From Ferranicluibacter quercicola (lineage in GTDB: Bacteria; Pseudomonadota; Alphaproteobacteria; Rhizobiales; Rhizobiaceae), in assembly GCF_021168455.1 (NCBI RefSeq), contig NZ_JAJOZR010000001.1:558001-622000 (forward strand): a stretch of 64,000 nucleotides of DNA. Reading direction: 5' to 3'. The notes below the pieces were generated by a model that was given only the letters and a program-made list of their open reading frames with translations, did not search any database and was not told the DNA's origin. The translations under genes were made by a program, and so were the position numbers. Positions 50,283 through 58,255 of the stretch are shown here, piece by piece (the stretch's first letter is position 1; the number at the start of each line of letters is the position of its first letter).

Positions 50283-52331
50283 ATGAAATCCCGCTGGTCG
50301 GATACCGAATTCACATCCGTCGTCGATGCCTATGTCGCAAAGGGCATCAACCGCGACCTCGCCATCCGCACCTATACGACGCGTCTTCTGGGGCGGGACC
50401 CGGAACTGGTGCTGCATGGCGGCGGGAATACCTCGGTCAAGACAGTGTTCACGGAGATGGACGGAACGGATGTCGAGGTGCTCTGTGTAAAGGGCAGCGG
50501 CTGGGACATGGGCACGATCGAGCCCCAGGGCCTGCCCGCCGTGCGGCTGGAGCCGCTGAAGGCCATGGTTGCCTTCGATACCCTGTCGGACGACGACATG
50601 GTCATGCTGCAGCGTCGCCTGCTGCTCGATCCCTCGGCCCCGAACCCTTCCGTCGAGGCGATCCTGCACGGTCTCCTGCCGTTCAAGCATATCGACCACA
50701 CCCATGCCAACGCCATCGTCTCCCTGACCAACCAGCCGCATGGCGAGGATCTGGTGCGGGAGCTGTTTCCCAATGCCATCATCGTCCCCTATGTCATGCC
50801 CGGCTTCGACCTTGCGAAAGCCTGCGATGCCGCCTTCAAGGCCAATCCCAGTGGCGACGGCATGATCCTGCTCAAGCACGGCATCTTCACCTGGTCGGAA
50901 GATCCGCGCGCGAGCTACGAAGACATGATCGCCAAGATCGATGCCGCGGAAAAACGCATCGCCGAGGGGAACCCGAGGCCGTTCCGGGGCGTGACGCTGC
51001 CGCAGAAAATCGCCACCGCGGCCGAGATCGCGCCCATCCTGCGCGGCGCGATCGCACTCCCCACGGATGTGGAGGGTGCGCCGCGCCGGTTCGTGCTCGA
51101 ACATCGCGCAAGCGACAAGATCCTCGACTTCTGCAATGCGGAAACCGTTTCCTCGCTGGTCACGCGCGGAAACGCGACGCCCGAGCACGTCATCCACATC
51201 AAGCGCTTCGGCGTCGCGCTGCCGGCGCCCGAAACGGGAAAGCTGGAGGCGTGGGCTGCGACCGTGGCGCAGGCGGTCGAGGCCTATCAGGCGGAGTATA
51301 AAGCCTATTTCGAGCGCAACAACGCCCGCGTCGGCGGCGGCAAGCGCATGCTCGACCCGATGCCGCGCGTGTTCTACGTCGCGGGCGTCGGCCTCTTTGC
51401 AGCGGGGGCCGCCCGCAAGAACGCGCTGGTGGGCGCCGATGTCGCCGAGGCGACCATCGCCGTCATCACGAATGCCGAGGGCATCGACGCGTTCGAGGCG
51501 CTCTCGGAGGCCGACCTCTTCGATATCGAATACTGGTCGCTGGAACAGGTGAAGCTCGCCAAATCGGTCGAAAAGCCGCTGACCCGTCAGGTCGCGATCG
51601 TCACCGGCGGCGCGAGCGGCCTTGGTCTCGCCGTGGCCGAAGCCCTGAAGGCGGAGGGGGCGGAGATCGCGCTGTTCGACATTTCGCCGGACGGCGTGGC
51701 GCGGGAGGCCAAGCGCATCGGCGCGTTTCCGGTCGTCTGCGACGTCACCGATCCGCAAGGGGTCAATGCGGCGGTCGCTTCCGTCGCCGAGCATTTCGGC
51801 GGTGTCGATATCCTGATTTCCAATGCCGGCGCCGCCTTCCAGGGCAGCCTTCTCACCGTGCCGGAAGACACGTTCCGCAAAGCCTTCGATCTCAACTTCT
51901 GGGGACATCACTATATGGCGCGGGCCGTGGTGCGGGTGATGGAACAGCAGAAGACCGGCGGTGCGCTCGTCTTCAACGTCTCCAAGCAGGCCGTCAACCC
52001 CGGCGCGGATTTCGGTCCCTACGGCACGTCGAAGGCGGCGCTGATGGCGCTGATGCGGCAATATGCGGTGGAGCACGGCGCGTCCGGCATCACGTCCAAT
52101 GCCGTCAACGCGGACCGGATCCGCACCGGCCTGATGACCGACGAGATGGTGGCGGCCCGCAGCAAGGCGCGTGGCGTCACGCCGGAAGCCTATCTCTCGG
52201 CCAACCTCGTGCGCCGCGAGGTGACCGCCGCCGATGTCGCCGCCGCCTTCGTGCACCTTGCCAAGGCGCGGACATCGAGCGGCGCCGTCATCACGGTCGA
52301 CGGCGGCAACGTCGCCGCCATGATGCGCTGA
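50283..52331 (+). CDS. bifunctional class II aldolase / short-chain dehydrogenase
   Basis: The 682-residue fusion has an N-terminal class II aldolase domain (residues 1-420) with VLHGGGNTSVK, the metal-site segment HIDHTHANAIVSLTN and LLKHGIFTW. The C-terminal SDR domain (about 435-682) has VTGGASGLGLAVAEAL, ISNAGAAFQ, FNVSKQAVN and YGTSK. Relatives include the rhamnulose-1-phosphate aldolase/lactaldehyde dehydrogenase fusions. It would cleave a ketose or ketose phosphate and oxidise or reduce an aldehyde product. The gene is late in the polyol operon, followed by the GpsA-like gene. Confidence 0.87.
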   Translation: MKSRWSDTEFTSVVDAYVAKGINRDLAIRTYTTRLLGRDPELVLHGGGNTSVKTVFTEMDGTDVEVLCVKGSGWDMGTIEPQGLPAVRLEPLKAMVAFDTLSDDDMVMLQRRLLLDPSAPNPSVEAILHGLLPFKHIDHTHANAIVSLTNQPHGEDLVRELFPNAIIVPYVMPGFDLAKACDAAFKANPSGDGMILLKHGIFTWSEDPRASYEDMIAKIDAAEKRIAEGNPRPFRGVTLPQKIATAAEIAPILRGAIALPTDVEGAPRRFVLEHRASDKILDFCNAETVSSLVTRGNATPEHVIHIKRFGVALPAPETGKLEAWAATVAQAVEAYQAEYKAYFERNNARVGGGKRMLDPMPRVFYVAGVGLFAAGAARKNALVGADVAEATIAVITNAEGIDAFEALSEADLFDIEYWSLEQVKLAKSVEKPLTRQVAIVTGGASGLGLAVAEALKAEGAEIALFDISPDGVAREAKRIGAFPVVCDVTDPQGVNAAVASVAEHFGGVDILISNAGAAFQGSLLTVPEDTFRKAFDLNFWGHHYMARAVVRVMEQQKTGGALVFNVSKQAVNPGADFGPYGTSKAALMALMRQYAVEHGASGITSNAVNADRIRTGLMTDEMVAARSKARGVTPEAYLSANLVRREVTAADVAAAFVHLAKARTSSGAVITVDGGNVAAMMR

Positions 52332-52362
52332 CGCAGCCGACCCGTCGCAGGAGGAGAGGTCC

Positions 52363-53418
52363 ATGGCCAATATTCTGATTTTGGGGGCCGGCGTCATGGG
52401 GACGGCGCTGGCCGTACCCGCCAGCGACAACGGCCATGCTGTCGTTCTGGCGGGGACGCCGCTCGATGACGCCGTCGTCGCACACATGCAGGCATCGGGC
52501 GGCACGCATCCCAAGCTGGATGCGCCCCTGCCCGGCACCGTGCGCGTCATCGCGGATGCGGAGATGACGGCGCAGGACACCGACCGGGCCGACCTGATCG
52601 TCGTCGGCGTCAGCAGCCCCGGCATCGCCTGGGCGGTCGACAGGCTGAACGGGTTGCTGCGCCGGGAGACGACCGTCGCCTTCGTCACCAAGGGCCTCGA
52701 CCGCAAGGATGGCGCCGTCGTGACCTTCGCCGAAACCGTGCCCGAGCGCGTAAGCCGTCTCGGCACCTTCATCGGGATCGGCGGACCCTGCATCGCGCGC
52801 GAGCTTGCCCTTCGCCTTCCCACGGCGAGCGTCTATGCCGCGCGGGACAAAGCCGATGCGGAACGCGCGGCAACGCTCTTCCGCACGCCCTATTACCGCC
52901 TCGCCGCCAGCGACGACCTGACCGGCGTGGAGGCCTGCGCCGCGCTGAAGAACTTCTTCGCCATCGGCGTCAGCGCCATGCAGACCCGCTATCCCGACGC
53001 ACGCCGCGCCGACGGGCAGTCCAAGAACCCGACCGCGGCCGCCTTCACCCAGGCCGTCCACGAGATGGCAACGCTGTGCGAGAGAATCGGGGGAGCGCGC
53101 TCCACCGCCTTCGACCTTGCCGGCCTCGGCGATCTGCACGTCACCGTCGGCGGCGGCCGCAACAGCCGGCTTGGCCACAGCCTGGGCCGAGACCGGACAG
53201 TCGAAGAAGCCATGGCGCAGGACCTCGCCAACGAGACGGTGGAAGGCATCGATACAGCCCGCGTCGTCGCGTCCTTGCTGGGGGCCGTGAGGCTGCAGGC
53301 GAATGGCCGGGACGCCGTCGAATTTCCTCTGGCGCAGGCGATCATCGACGCCGTCCTCGGGAACGCCCTGTTCGATTTCGACTTCGAAGATCTTCCCACG
53401 CCAGCGAACGCCAGCTGA
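52363..53418 (+). CDS. NAD(P)-dependent glycerol-3-phosphate dehydrogenase-like protein
   Basis: The 351-residue protein starts with the Rossmann motif ILILGAGVMGTALAVPASDNG, as in GpsA, and carries FIGIGGPCIARELA, VEACAALKNFFAIG and DLAGLGDLHVTVGGGRNSRLG, close to the GpsA catalytic and substrate segments. GpsA interconverts dihydroxyacetone phosphate and glycerol-3-phosphate. Substitutions such as LHVTVGGGRN for the usual LVLTC stretch suggest a specialised catabolic version. GGAGGAG precedes the ATG. It closes the polyol operon. Confidence 0.83.
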   Translation: MANILILGAGVMGTALAVPASDNGHAVVLAGTPLDDAVVAHMQASGGTHPKLDAPLPGTVRVIADAEMTAQDTDRADLIVVGVSSPGIAWAVDRLNGLLRRETTVAFVTKGLDRKDGAVVTFAETVPERVSRLGTFIGIGGPCIARELALRLPTASVYAARDKADAERAATLFRTPYYRLAASDDLTGVEACAALKNFFAIGVSAMQTRYPDARRADGQSKNPTAAAFTQAVHEMATLCERIGGARSTAFDLAGLGDLHVTVGGGRNSRLGHSLGRDRTVEEAMAQDLANETVEGIDTARVVASLLGAVRLQANGRDAVEFPLAQAIIDAVLGNALFDFDFEDLPTPANAS

Positions 53419-53444
53419 TATCATCGACCGCGCGGCGATCACGC

Positions 53445-53482
53445 TTCGGCACCGCGCATCATCGCTGACGCACGGTGCCGAA
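53445..53482. terminator. Bidirectional terminator candidate between convergent genes
   Basis: TTCGGCACCG (53445-53454) and CGGTGCCGAA (53473-53482) form a perfect 10-bp stem with an 18-base loop. It lies between the GpsA-like gene and the convergent PRC-barrel gene. No long T-tract follows. Confidence 0.5.
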
Positions 53483-53525
53483 ACATTGCGACGCCGCCGC
53501 GTCACGCGGCCAGCGGCTCCTCGGA

Positions 53526-53897
53526 TCAATCGTCGAAGACGGGCAGTGCGGCGGCCTTCGCCGCATCGAGATCAACGACCAGACGCAGGCCGTCCTGCTT
53601 GAGGCCGGAGAGCGGCACGACGCGATGTTCACGGCCGAGGCCTGACGTTTTGTCGAAGTCGATCGCGACGCCCGTGGCGACCGTCGCCTCGGACCCGACG
53701 ACATCTTCGATCTCGCCGATCCTCTGGCCTGCTGCGTTGTAGACATGCATGCCCTCGAGATCGTCGGCGGTGACGTTCAGTCCAGGCAGCACCGTCGCGT
53801 CGGCGACTTTGACGAAAGCGGGCGTCTGCGCGAGCGCCGCCGTGGCCGTCGAAGCAATGAGGGCGGTCGCTGCGACCAGCGTGGTCAATCGGATCAT
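53526..53897 (-). CDS. PRC-barrel domain protein with signal peptide
   Basis: The 123-residue protein has a Sec signal (TLVAATALIASTATAALAQ) and then a PRC-barrel (ADDLEGMHVYNAAGQRIGEIEDVVG, VVPLSGLKQDGLRLVVDL). PRC-barrel proteins in the rhizobial envelope are common and mostly uncharacterised; they bind partners or ligands. It is periplasmic by inference. It lies downstream of the RTX gene on the same strand but 62 bp away, so it may have its own promoter. Confidence 0.8.
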   Translation of the reverse strand: MIRLTTLVAATALIASTATAALAQTPAFVKVADATVLPGLNVTADDLEGMHVYNAAGQRIGEIEDVVGSEATVATGVAIDFDKTSGLGREHRVVPLSGLKQDGLRLVVDLDAAKAAALPVFDD

Positions 53898-53959
53898 ATC
53901 TTCACTCCATTCATGTCAGGGTCCCGGCCGACAACCGGGCGGAAAATTGCGTGCGCGTT

Positions 53960-54544
53960 TCAGACGAGGAGAAAATCGCTGGCCTTCAGGTCGGCGAGCC
54001 GCGTGTCTTCGAGGTGAAGCTCGTGCCGGCCGAAATCGATGACGAGATCGTCGCCGCCATCGGTGGAGCGTGCCAGCGCGAGAATGTCTTCGAAGCTGGA
54101 GACGCCGAGCGACGTGGAGATCTGCAGCCGATCCGTCCCCGACTGAAAATCCTCGATCTCGGTGATGCCCGACTTGAAGATGAAGGTGTCCGCGCCACGC
54201 CCGCCGCTGAGTTCGTTGAAGCCTGCGCCGCCGTCGAGGATGTCGTTGCCGGTCCCGCCTTCGATCTCGTCGTTTCCGGCTCCGCCATCGAGAATATCGT
54301 TCCCGGCGCCGCCCTCCAGATCGTCATTGCCGGCCTCTCCGAAGAGACGGTCGTTACCCGCGCCGCCGTCGATCTCGTCGTGGCCGTTTCCGCCATAGAG
54401 TTTGTCATTGCCATTTCCGCCAAACAGGTCGTCATTGCCGTTCCTGCCGAACAGCTGATCGTTTCCGTCGAGGCCGTAGAGCTTGTCGCTCGTATTCGTG
54501 CCGTTGATGAGGTCGGCCTTGCCGGTGCCTTTGCGCGTGACCAT
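53960..54544 (-). CDS. small RTX calcium-binding protein
   Basis: The 194-residue protein carries eleven consecutive nonapeptides of the type GGxGxDxxx from residues 21 to 119 (for example KLYGGNGHD, ILDGGAGND), the calcium-binding RTX beta-roll. A C-terminal segment follows (ADTFIFKSGITEIEDFQSGTDRLQIS) like the secretion domains of type I secreted proteins. It has no signal peptide, consistent with type I secretion, but no ABC exporter of that type is in the window. GGGAGA precedes the ATG. Expression may be linked to the adjacent two-component system. Confidence 0.85.
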   Translation of the reverse strand: MVTRKGTGKADLINGTNTSDKLYGLDGNDQLFGRNGNDDLFGGNGNDKLYGGNGHDEIDGGAGNDRLFGEAGNDDLEGGAGNDILDGGAGNDEIEGGTGNDILDGGAGFNELSGGRGADTFIFKSGITEIEDFQSGTDRLQISTSLGVSSFEDILALARSTDGGDDLVIDFGRHELHLEDTRLADLKASDFLLV

Positions 54545-54654
54545 GATCGTCTCCCTTGGCTCTGTCCGACACGGTCTATCCAGCCGATGGCGGCTGCCGG
54601 TGTCGTTGGTACGGGGCAATAATGCACGAGGCCGCCTTTCGTGCCCTGACAGGC

Positions 54655-54676
54655 TTTGTCAACATTCTGTCAGCTT
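54655..54676. promoter_or_regulatory. 11-bp tandem direct repeat, OmpR-type response-regulator site candidate
   Basis: TTTGTCAACAT (54655-54665) and TCTGTCAGCTT (54666-54676) are adjacent 11-base copies with 8 matching positions, the spacing that OmpR/PhoP-type regulators bind. A CTGACAG (54646-54652) mirrors the second copy. It lies 111-132 bp upstream of the RTX start and just before the PepSY start, so it could control the RTX gene or its own operon. Confidence 0.45.
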
Positions 54677-54680
54677 GGAT

Positions 54681-55013
54681 ATGGTAGGGCGCGGGATGTT
54701 CCGATGTCACCGACTGTCCCGCTTCGCCGCGGTCGCCACTGTGTCCGTCCTCTGTCTCGCAGCGCCTGCGATCTCGGATGATGGCGACGATCGGCTGGAC
54801 CAGGAAGCCGCACGCCAGGCACTCGCCGAAGGCCGCGTCCGTCCGCTGGAAGACATTATTGCGCATGTGCGGCAGACGATCAAAGGCGACATCATCGAGA
54901 TCGAGTTCGAGCGTGACAATGGTCGCTTCGTCTACGAGCTGGAAATTCTGCAGGAAACAGGCCATCTCCTCGAAATCGTCGTCGATGCCCGCACGATGGA
55001 CATTCTGCCCTAG
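54681..55013 (+). CDS. PepSY-domain protein with signal peptide
   Basis: The 110-residue protein has a Sec signal (HRLSRFAAVATVSVLCLAAPAIS) and one PepSY domain (EAARQALAEGRVRPLEDIIAHV, then IEFERDNGRFVYELEIL, DARTMDIL). PepSY proteins are periplasmic and often sit beside two-component systems, where they may affect the sensor. It is divergent from the RTX gene and 71 bp upstream of the response regulator. A second in-frame ATG at 54696 is better placed relative to GGGCGCGGG and is also possible. Confidence 0.78.
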   Translation: MVGRGMFRCHRLSRFAAVATVSVLCLAAPAISDDGDDRLDQEAARQALAEGRVRPLEDIIAHVRQTIKGDIIEIEFERDNGRFVYELEILQETGHLLEIVVDARTMDILP

Positions 55014-55084
55014 ATGACCGGAAAGCGGGCGAAAGCCTCTGGATACGATCGGAGACCTCTCATGCGTACGGATCGGCGGGACTG

Positions 55085-55750
55085 ATGCGGCTGCTTGTCG
55101 TGGAAGATGACAGGCGGATCTGCGAAGATCTGGTCGCCGTCCTCACGGGCGCCGGCTTCGTCGTCGATCTCGCCCATGACGGCGAGGATGCCTGGTTCAA
55201 GGGCGACACCGAGGATTACGGCATGGTCGTGCTCGACCTCGGCTTGCCCAAGCTCGACGGCATCAGCGTGTTGAAGCGGTGGCGCGCCAATGGCCGCCAC
55301 ATGCCGGTCCTCGTTCTGACCGCGCGGGGAAGCTGGGCGGAGCGGGTCGAGGGGATCGATGCCGGAGCCGACGACTACCTGCCCAAGCCCTTCCAGTTCG
55401 AGGAGCTGCTGGCGCGGGTTCGCGCGCTGATCCGCCGCTCGGTCGGCCATGGCGCGGCGACCCTCGACATCGGCGCGCTGACGATCGACACCCGCACCAT
55501 GCGGGTCCTCGTCTCCAATAAACCCGCCCGGCTGACGCCGCTGGAATACCGTCTCGTCAGCTACCTCGCCCATCACAAAGGCCGGACGGTGCCGATCATG
55601 GAGCTTCAGGATCATGTCTATGGCGACGATTTCTCCCGCGATGCCAACGCGCTGGAGGCTGTCGTGGCCCGTCTGCGCAAGAAGCTCGGCAGCGAAGCGA
55701 TCACGACCCGGCGCGGCTTCGGCTACATGATGGGCGGAGATGCGGAATGA
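55085..55750 (+). CDS. OmpR/PhoP-family response regulator
   Basis: The 221-residue protein has a receiver domain (RLLVVEDDRRICEDL, phosphoacceptor Asp in VVLDLGLPKLDG, LTARGSWAERV, DDYLPKPFQFEELLAR) and a C-terminal winged helix (PARLTPLEYRLVSYLAHHKG, VEAVVARLRKKL-type region, RRGFGYMM). It is phosphorylated by the kinase encoded next and controls envelope or secreted genes, possibly the RTX or PepSY gene. The kinase start overlaps its stop (ATGA). Similarity is to PhoP/FeuP-type regulators. Confidence 0.92.
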   Translation: MRLLVVEDDRRICEDLVAVLTGAGFVVDLAHDGEDAWFKGDTEDYGMVVLDLGLPKLDGISVLKRWRANGRHMPVLVLTARGSWAERVEGIDAGADDYLPKPFQFEELLARVRALIRRSVGHGAATLDIGALTIDTRTMRVLVSNKPARLTPLEYRLVSYLAHHKGRTVPIMELQDHVYGDDFSRDANALEAVVARLRKKLGSEAITTRRGFGYMMGGDAE

Positions 55751-57102
55751 CGCGGCATTCGCTGCGCCTGCGCCTTGCGCTCGCGGGTGCGGCTTCCGTG
55801 GCGCTCGCGCTCGTCGTCGCCTTTCTCGGTCTGTCGCTGCTGTTCGAGCGGCATGTCGAGCGCCGGATCGTGGAGGAACTCAGGCTTCACCTCGACCAGG
55901 TCTTCGCCGGGCTCGATCGTGATCCCGCCGGTCGGCTCGACGTGATGCGACCACCGGCGGATCCGCGCTTCCAGCGACCGCTGTCGGGTCTCTACTGGGC
56001 CATCGAGCATGACGGCACGCGTCGCCAATCCCGCTCCCTCTGGGACCAGACGCTGGTCCTTCCCGCACTGGCGCCGGGAGAGCCGAAGCAGTCGCTCGTT
56101 CAGGGCCCGGCCGATACCCGGCTTCTGATGCTGGCGCGCCGGATCGTCACCGGTCCGAATCTCGGCGCTCGATCGGTCCTTGCCGCCGTCGCGATCGACC
56201 GGCAGGAGATCGAGCGCGCCACGGCGGACTTCCGCCGGGACCTTGCGCCCCTGCTCGCGATCCTCGCCGGTCTTCTCTGTCTTGCCAGCTTCGCGCAGAT
56301 CGTCGTGGGCCTCAGACCGTTGAAGCTGTTGCGCGACCGCATCGCCGCCATCCGCAGCGGGGACGCGAAGCGCCTCGGCAGCGGCTTTCCCGATGAGGTC
56401 CTGCCGCTGACGGCGGAGGTCGACGGGCTGCTCGCCTCGCGGGAAGAGCAACTGGAAAAGGCCCGCGCGCGTGCCGCCGATCTCGCCCACGGCTTCAAGA
56501 CGCCGCTTCAGGCGCTGACAGGCGATGTGCTTCAGCTGCGCGAGGCCGGCATGACGAGAGCCGCCGACGACATCGAGGGCGTGATCATCGGCATGCGCCG
56601 GCTGGTGGACCAGGAGATGGTGCGCGCGAGAATGGCCGGCCGCGACGTCACCGCGCGTGCGAGTCTCGCCGACGTCGCCGACCGCGTCATCGCCGTTCTC
56701 AGCCGCACGCCGCACGGCGACGCCATCGACTGGCACAACGGCCTGACGGCGGCCGACTGTGTCCGCCTGGACGCCGGCGACCTCGCCGAACTGCTGGGGA
56801 CCATCCTGGAGAACGCGGCGCGATATGCGCAGGAGAGCGTGACGCTCCGGGCCGAGCGGACGGGCGACCGGATCCGCCTGTCCATTCGCGACGACGGGCC
56901 GGGCATCCCGGACGACAAGCTCTCCCACGTCCTGCGCCGTGGAGAACGGCTGGATACGAACAGCACCGGCGCCGGCCTTGGCTTTTCCATCGCCCAGAAC
57001 ATCGTCGAGGCCGCCGACGGCTCTATCGTGCTTCGCAACGCCGCGCCAGGACTCGAAGTCGTTGTCGACCTGCCGGCGGCTGACGAACGGCTGGCTCAGT
57101 AG
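55747..57102 (+). CDS. sensor histidine kinase, PhoQ-like
   Basis: The 451-residue kinase has two membrane segments, VALALVVAFLGLSLLF (about residues 18-33) and LLAILAGLLCLASFAQIVVG (about 168-187), with a periplasmic sensor of about 135 residues between them. A HAMP-like region follows (LRPLKLLRDRIAAIRSG). The phosphoacceptor His lies in DLAHGFKTPLQAL, with N-box LGTILENAARYA, G1 DDGPGIPD and G2 GAGLGFSIAQNIV. The HGFKTP form of the H-box is PhoQ-like. It acts with the upstream response regulator. The PepSY protein just upstream may modulate its periplasmic sensor. Confidence 0.92.
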   Translation: MTRHSLRLRLALAGAASVALALVVAFLGLSLLFERHVERRIVEELRLHLDQVFAGLDRDPAGRLDVMRPPADPRFQRPLSGLYWAIEHDGTRRQSRSLWDQTLVLPALAPGEPKQSLVQGPADTRLLMLARRIVTGPNLGARSVLAAVAIDRQEIERATADFRRDLAPLLAILAGLLCLASFAQIVVGLRPLKLLRDRIAAIRSGDAKRLGSGFPDEVLPLTAEVDGLLASREEQLEKARARAADLAHGFKTPLQALTGDVLQLREAGMTRAADDIEGVIIGMRRLVDQEMVRARMAGRDVTARASLADVADRVIAVLSRTPHGDAIDWHNGLTAADCVRLDAGDLAELLGTILENAARYAQESVTLRAERTGDRIRLSIRDDGPGIPDDKLSHVLRRGERLDTNSTGAGLGFSIAQNIVEAADGSIVLRNAAPGLEVVVDLPAADERLAQ

Positions 57103-57211
57103 GTTACGTGCACGAAAATCGCGAAGACATCGCGCTGCGTCTCCGGCGACAGGAGACCACGTAGAGACACGCCACCGGCAGTCTGAAACCGCCGGCCCAT
57201 CCCGAAGGGCG

Positions 57212-58255
57212 TCATGCCAGCGGAAAATGGCAGGCGACCTGACGCTCCGTCGAGATGGGTGCGAGCACTGGCCGGACCTGCCGGCAGATCTCCTGCGCCT
57301 GCGGGCAGCGGGTGGAAAACTTGCAGCCGCTCGGCGGGTTCAGCGGGCTGGGGATTTCGCCCGAGAGCAGGATACGCTCGCGGCGGCCGCGATTGTGCGG
57401 CTGCGGGATCGCCGACAGCAGGGCCTGCGTATAGGGATGGCTCGGGCGCGCATAGAGCGCATCGGTCTCGCCGGTTTCGACGATGGAGCCCAGATACATG
57501 ACGGCCACGCGGGTAGACACCTGCCGCACGACGGCGAGATCATGGGCGATGAAGACATAGGTAAGGTCGAGCTTTTCCCGCAGATCGCTGAAAAGATTGA
57601 CGATCTGTGCCTGTACCGAGACGTCGAGCGCGGAGACAGGCTCGTCGGCCACGATCAGCGTCGGCTCCACCGCAAGTGCCCGGGCGATGCCGATCCGCTG
57701 GCGCTGGCCGCCCGAAAACTCGTGTGGGTAACGATCGAGGTATTCCCGGCGCAGGCCGACGAGGTCCATGAGTTCGCCCAGCCGCTCCTCGATGCCGGCA
57801 CCCTCGCGGATGCGATGGACCTTGAGCACTTCGGCAAGCACGTCGCGCACCCGGCGGCGCGGATTGAGCGAGGCCGAGGGATCCTGGAAGATCATCTGGA
57901 CCTTGCGCCGCACCGGCTTCAGCGCCCGTGTCTGCGCCGCGGTGATATCGGCCCCCTCGAAGCTGAGCGTGCCCCCGTCGATGTCGTAGAGCCGGGTGAG
58001 ACAGCGCCCGAGCGTCGATTTTCCGCTGCCGGACTCGCCGACGAGGCCGAGCGTCTCGGCGGGAAAGACGTCGAGGCTGATGCCGTCGACGGCATGGAGC
58101 GTGCGCCCCGAACCGGGCTTCCAGGTTCGCCCGACGGTGAAGGTCTTGACCAGCGACCGGGCCGACATCAGCGGGATGCCGGGCGCGCTGGATGGCTGCA
58201 GGGCCTCGGGTTCCAGGGGTCCCGGCACGCGGTTCGAAGGGATGGACGGCGTCAT
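57212..58255 (-). CDS. oligopeptide ABC transporter ATP-binding protein, OppF/DppF-like
   Basis: The 347-residue ATPase has Walker A GESGSGKST, Q-loop MIFQDPSASLNPRRRV, signature EFSGGQRQR, Walker B LIVADEPVSALDVSVQ and switch FIAHDLAVV. The cysteine-bearing oligopeptide C-terminal domain is CKFSTRCPQAQEICRQVRP...ACHF. The ATG at 58255 overlaps the stop of the upstream OppD-like gene, which argues against the longer frame to 58390. It is the last gene of the minus-strand peptide operon, convergent with the histidine kinase. Confidence 0.9.
   Translation of the reverse strand: MTPSIPSNRVPGPLEPEALQPSSAPGIPLMSARSLVKTFTVGRTWKPGSGRTLHAVDGISLDVFPAETLGLVGESGSGKSTLGRCLTRLYDIDGGTLSFEGADITAAQTRALKPVRRKVQMIFQDPSASLNPRRRVRDVLAEVLKVHRIREGAGIEERLGELMDLVGLRREYLDRYPHEFSGGQRQRIGIARALAVEPTLIVADEPVSALDVSVQAQIVNLFSDLREKLDLTYVFIAHDLAVVRQVSTRVAVMYLGSIVETGETDALYARPSHPYTQALLSAIPQPHNRGRRERILLSGEIPSPLNPPSGCKFSTRCPQAQEICRQVRPVLAPISTERQVACHFPLA

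Noticed and set aside
57139..57157. GTCTCC/GGAGAC stem between the histidine kinase and the convergent ATPase gene
   Set aside because: A six-bp stem without a T-tract is too weak to call a terminator.
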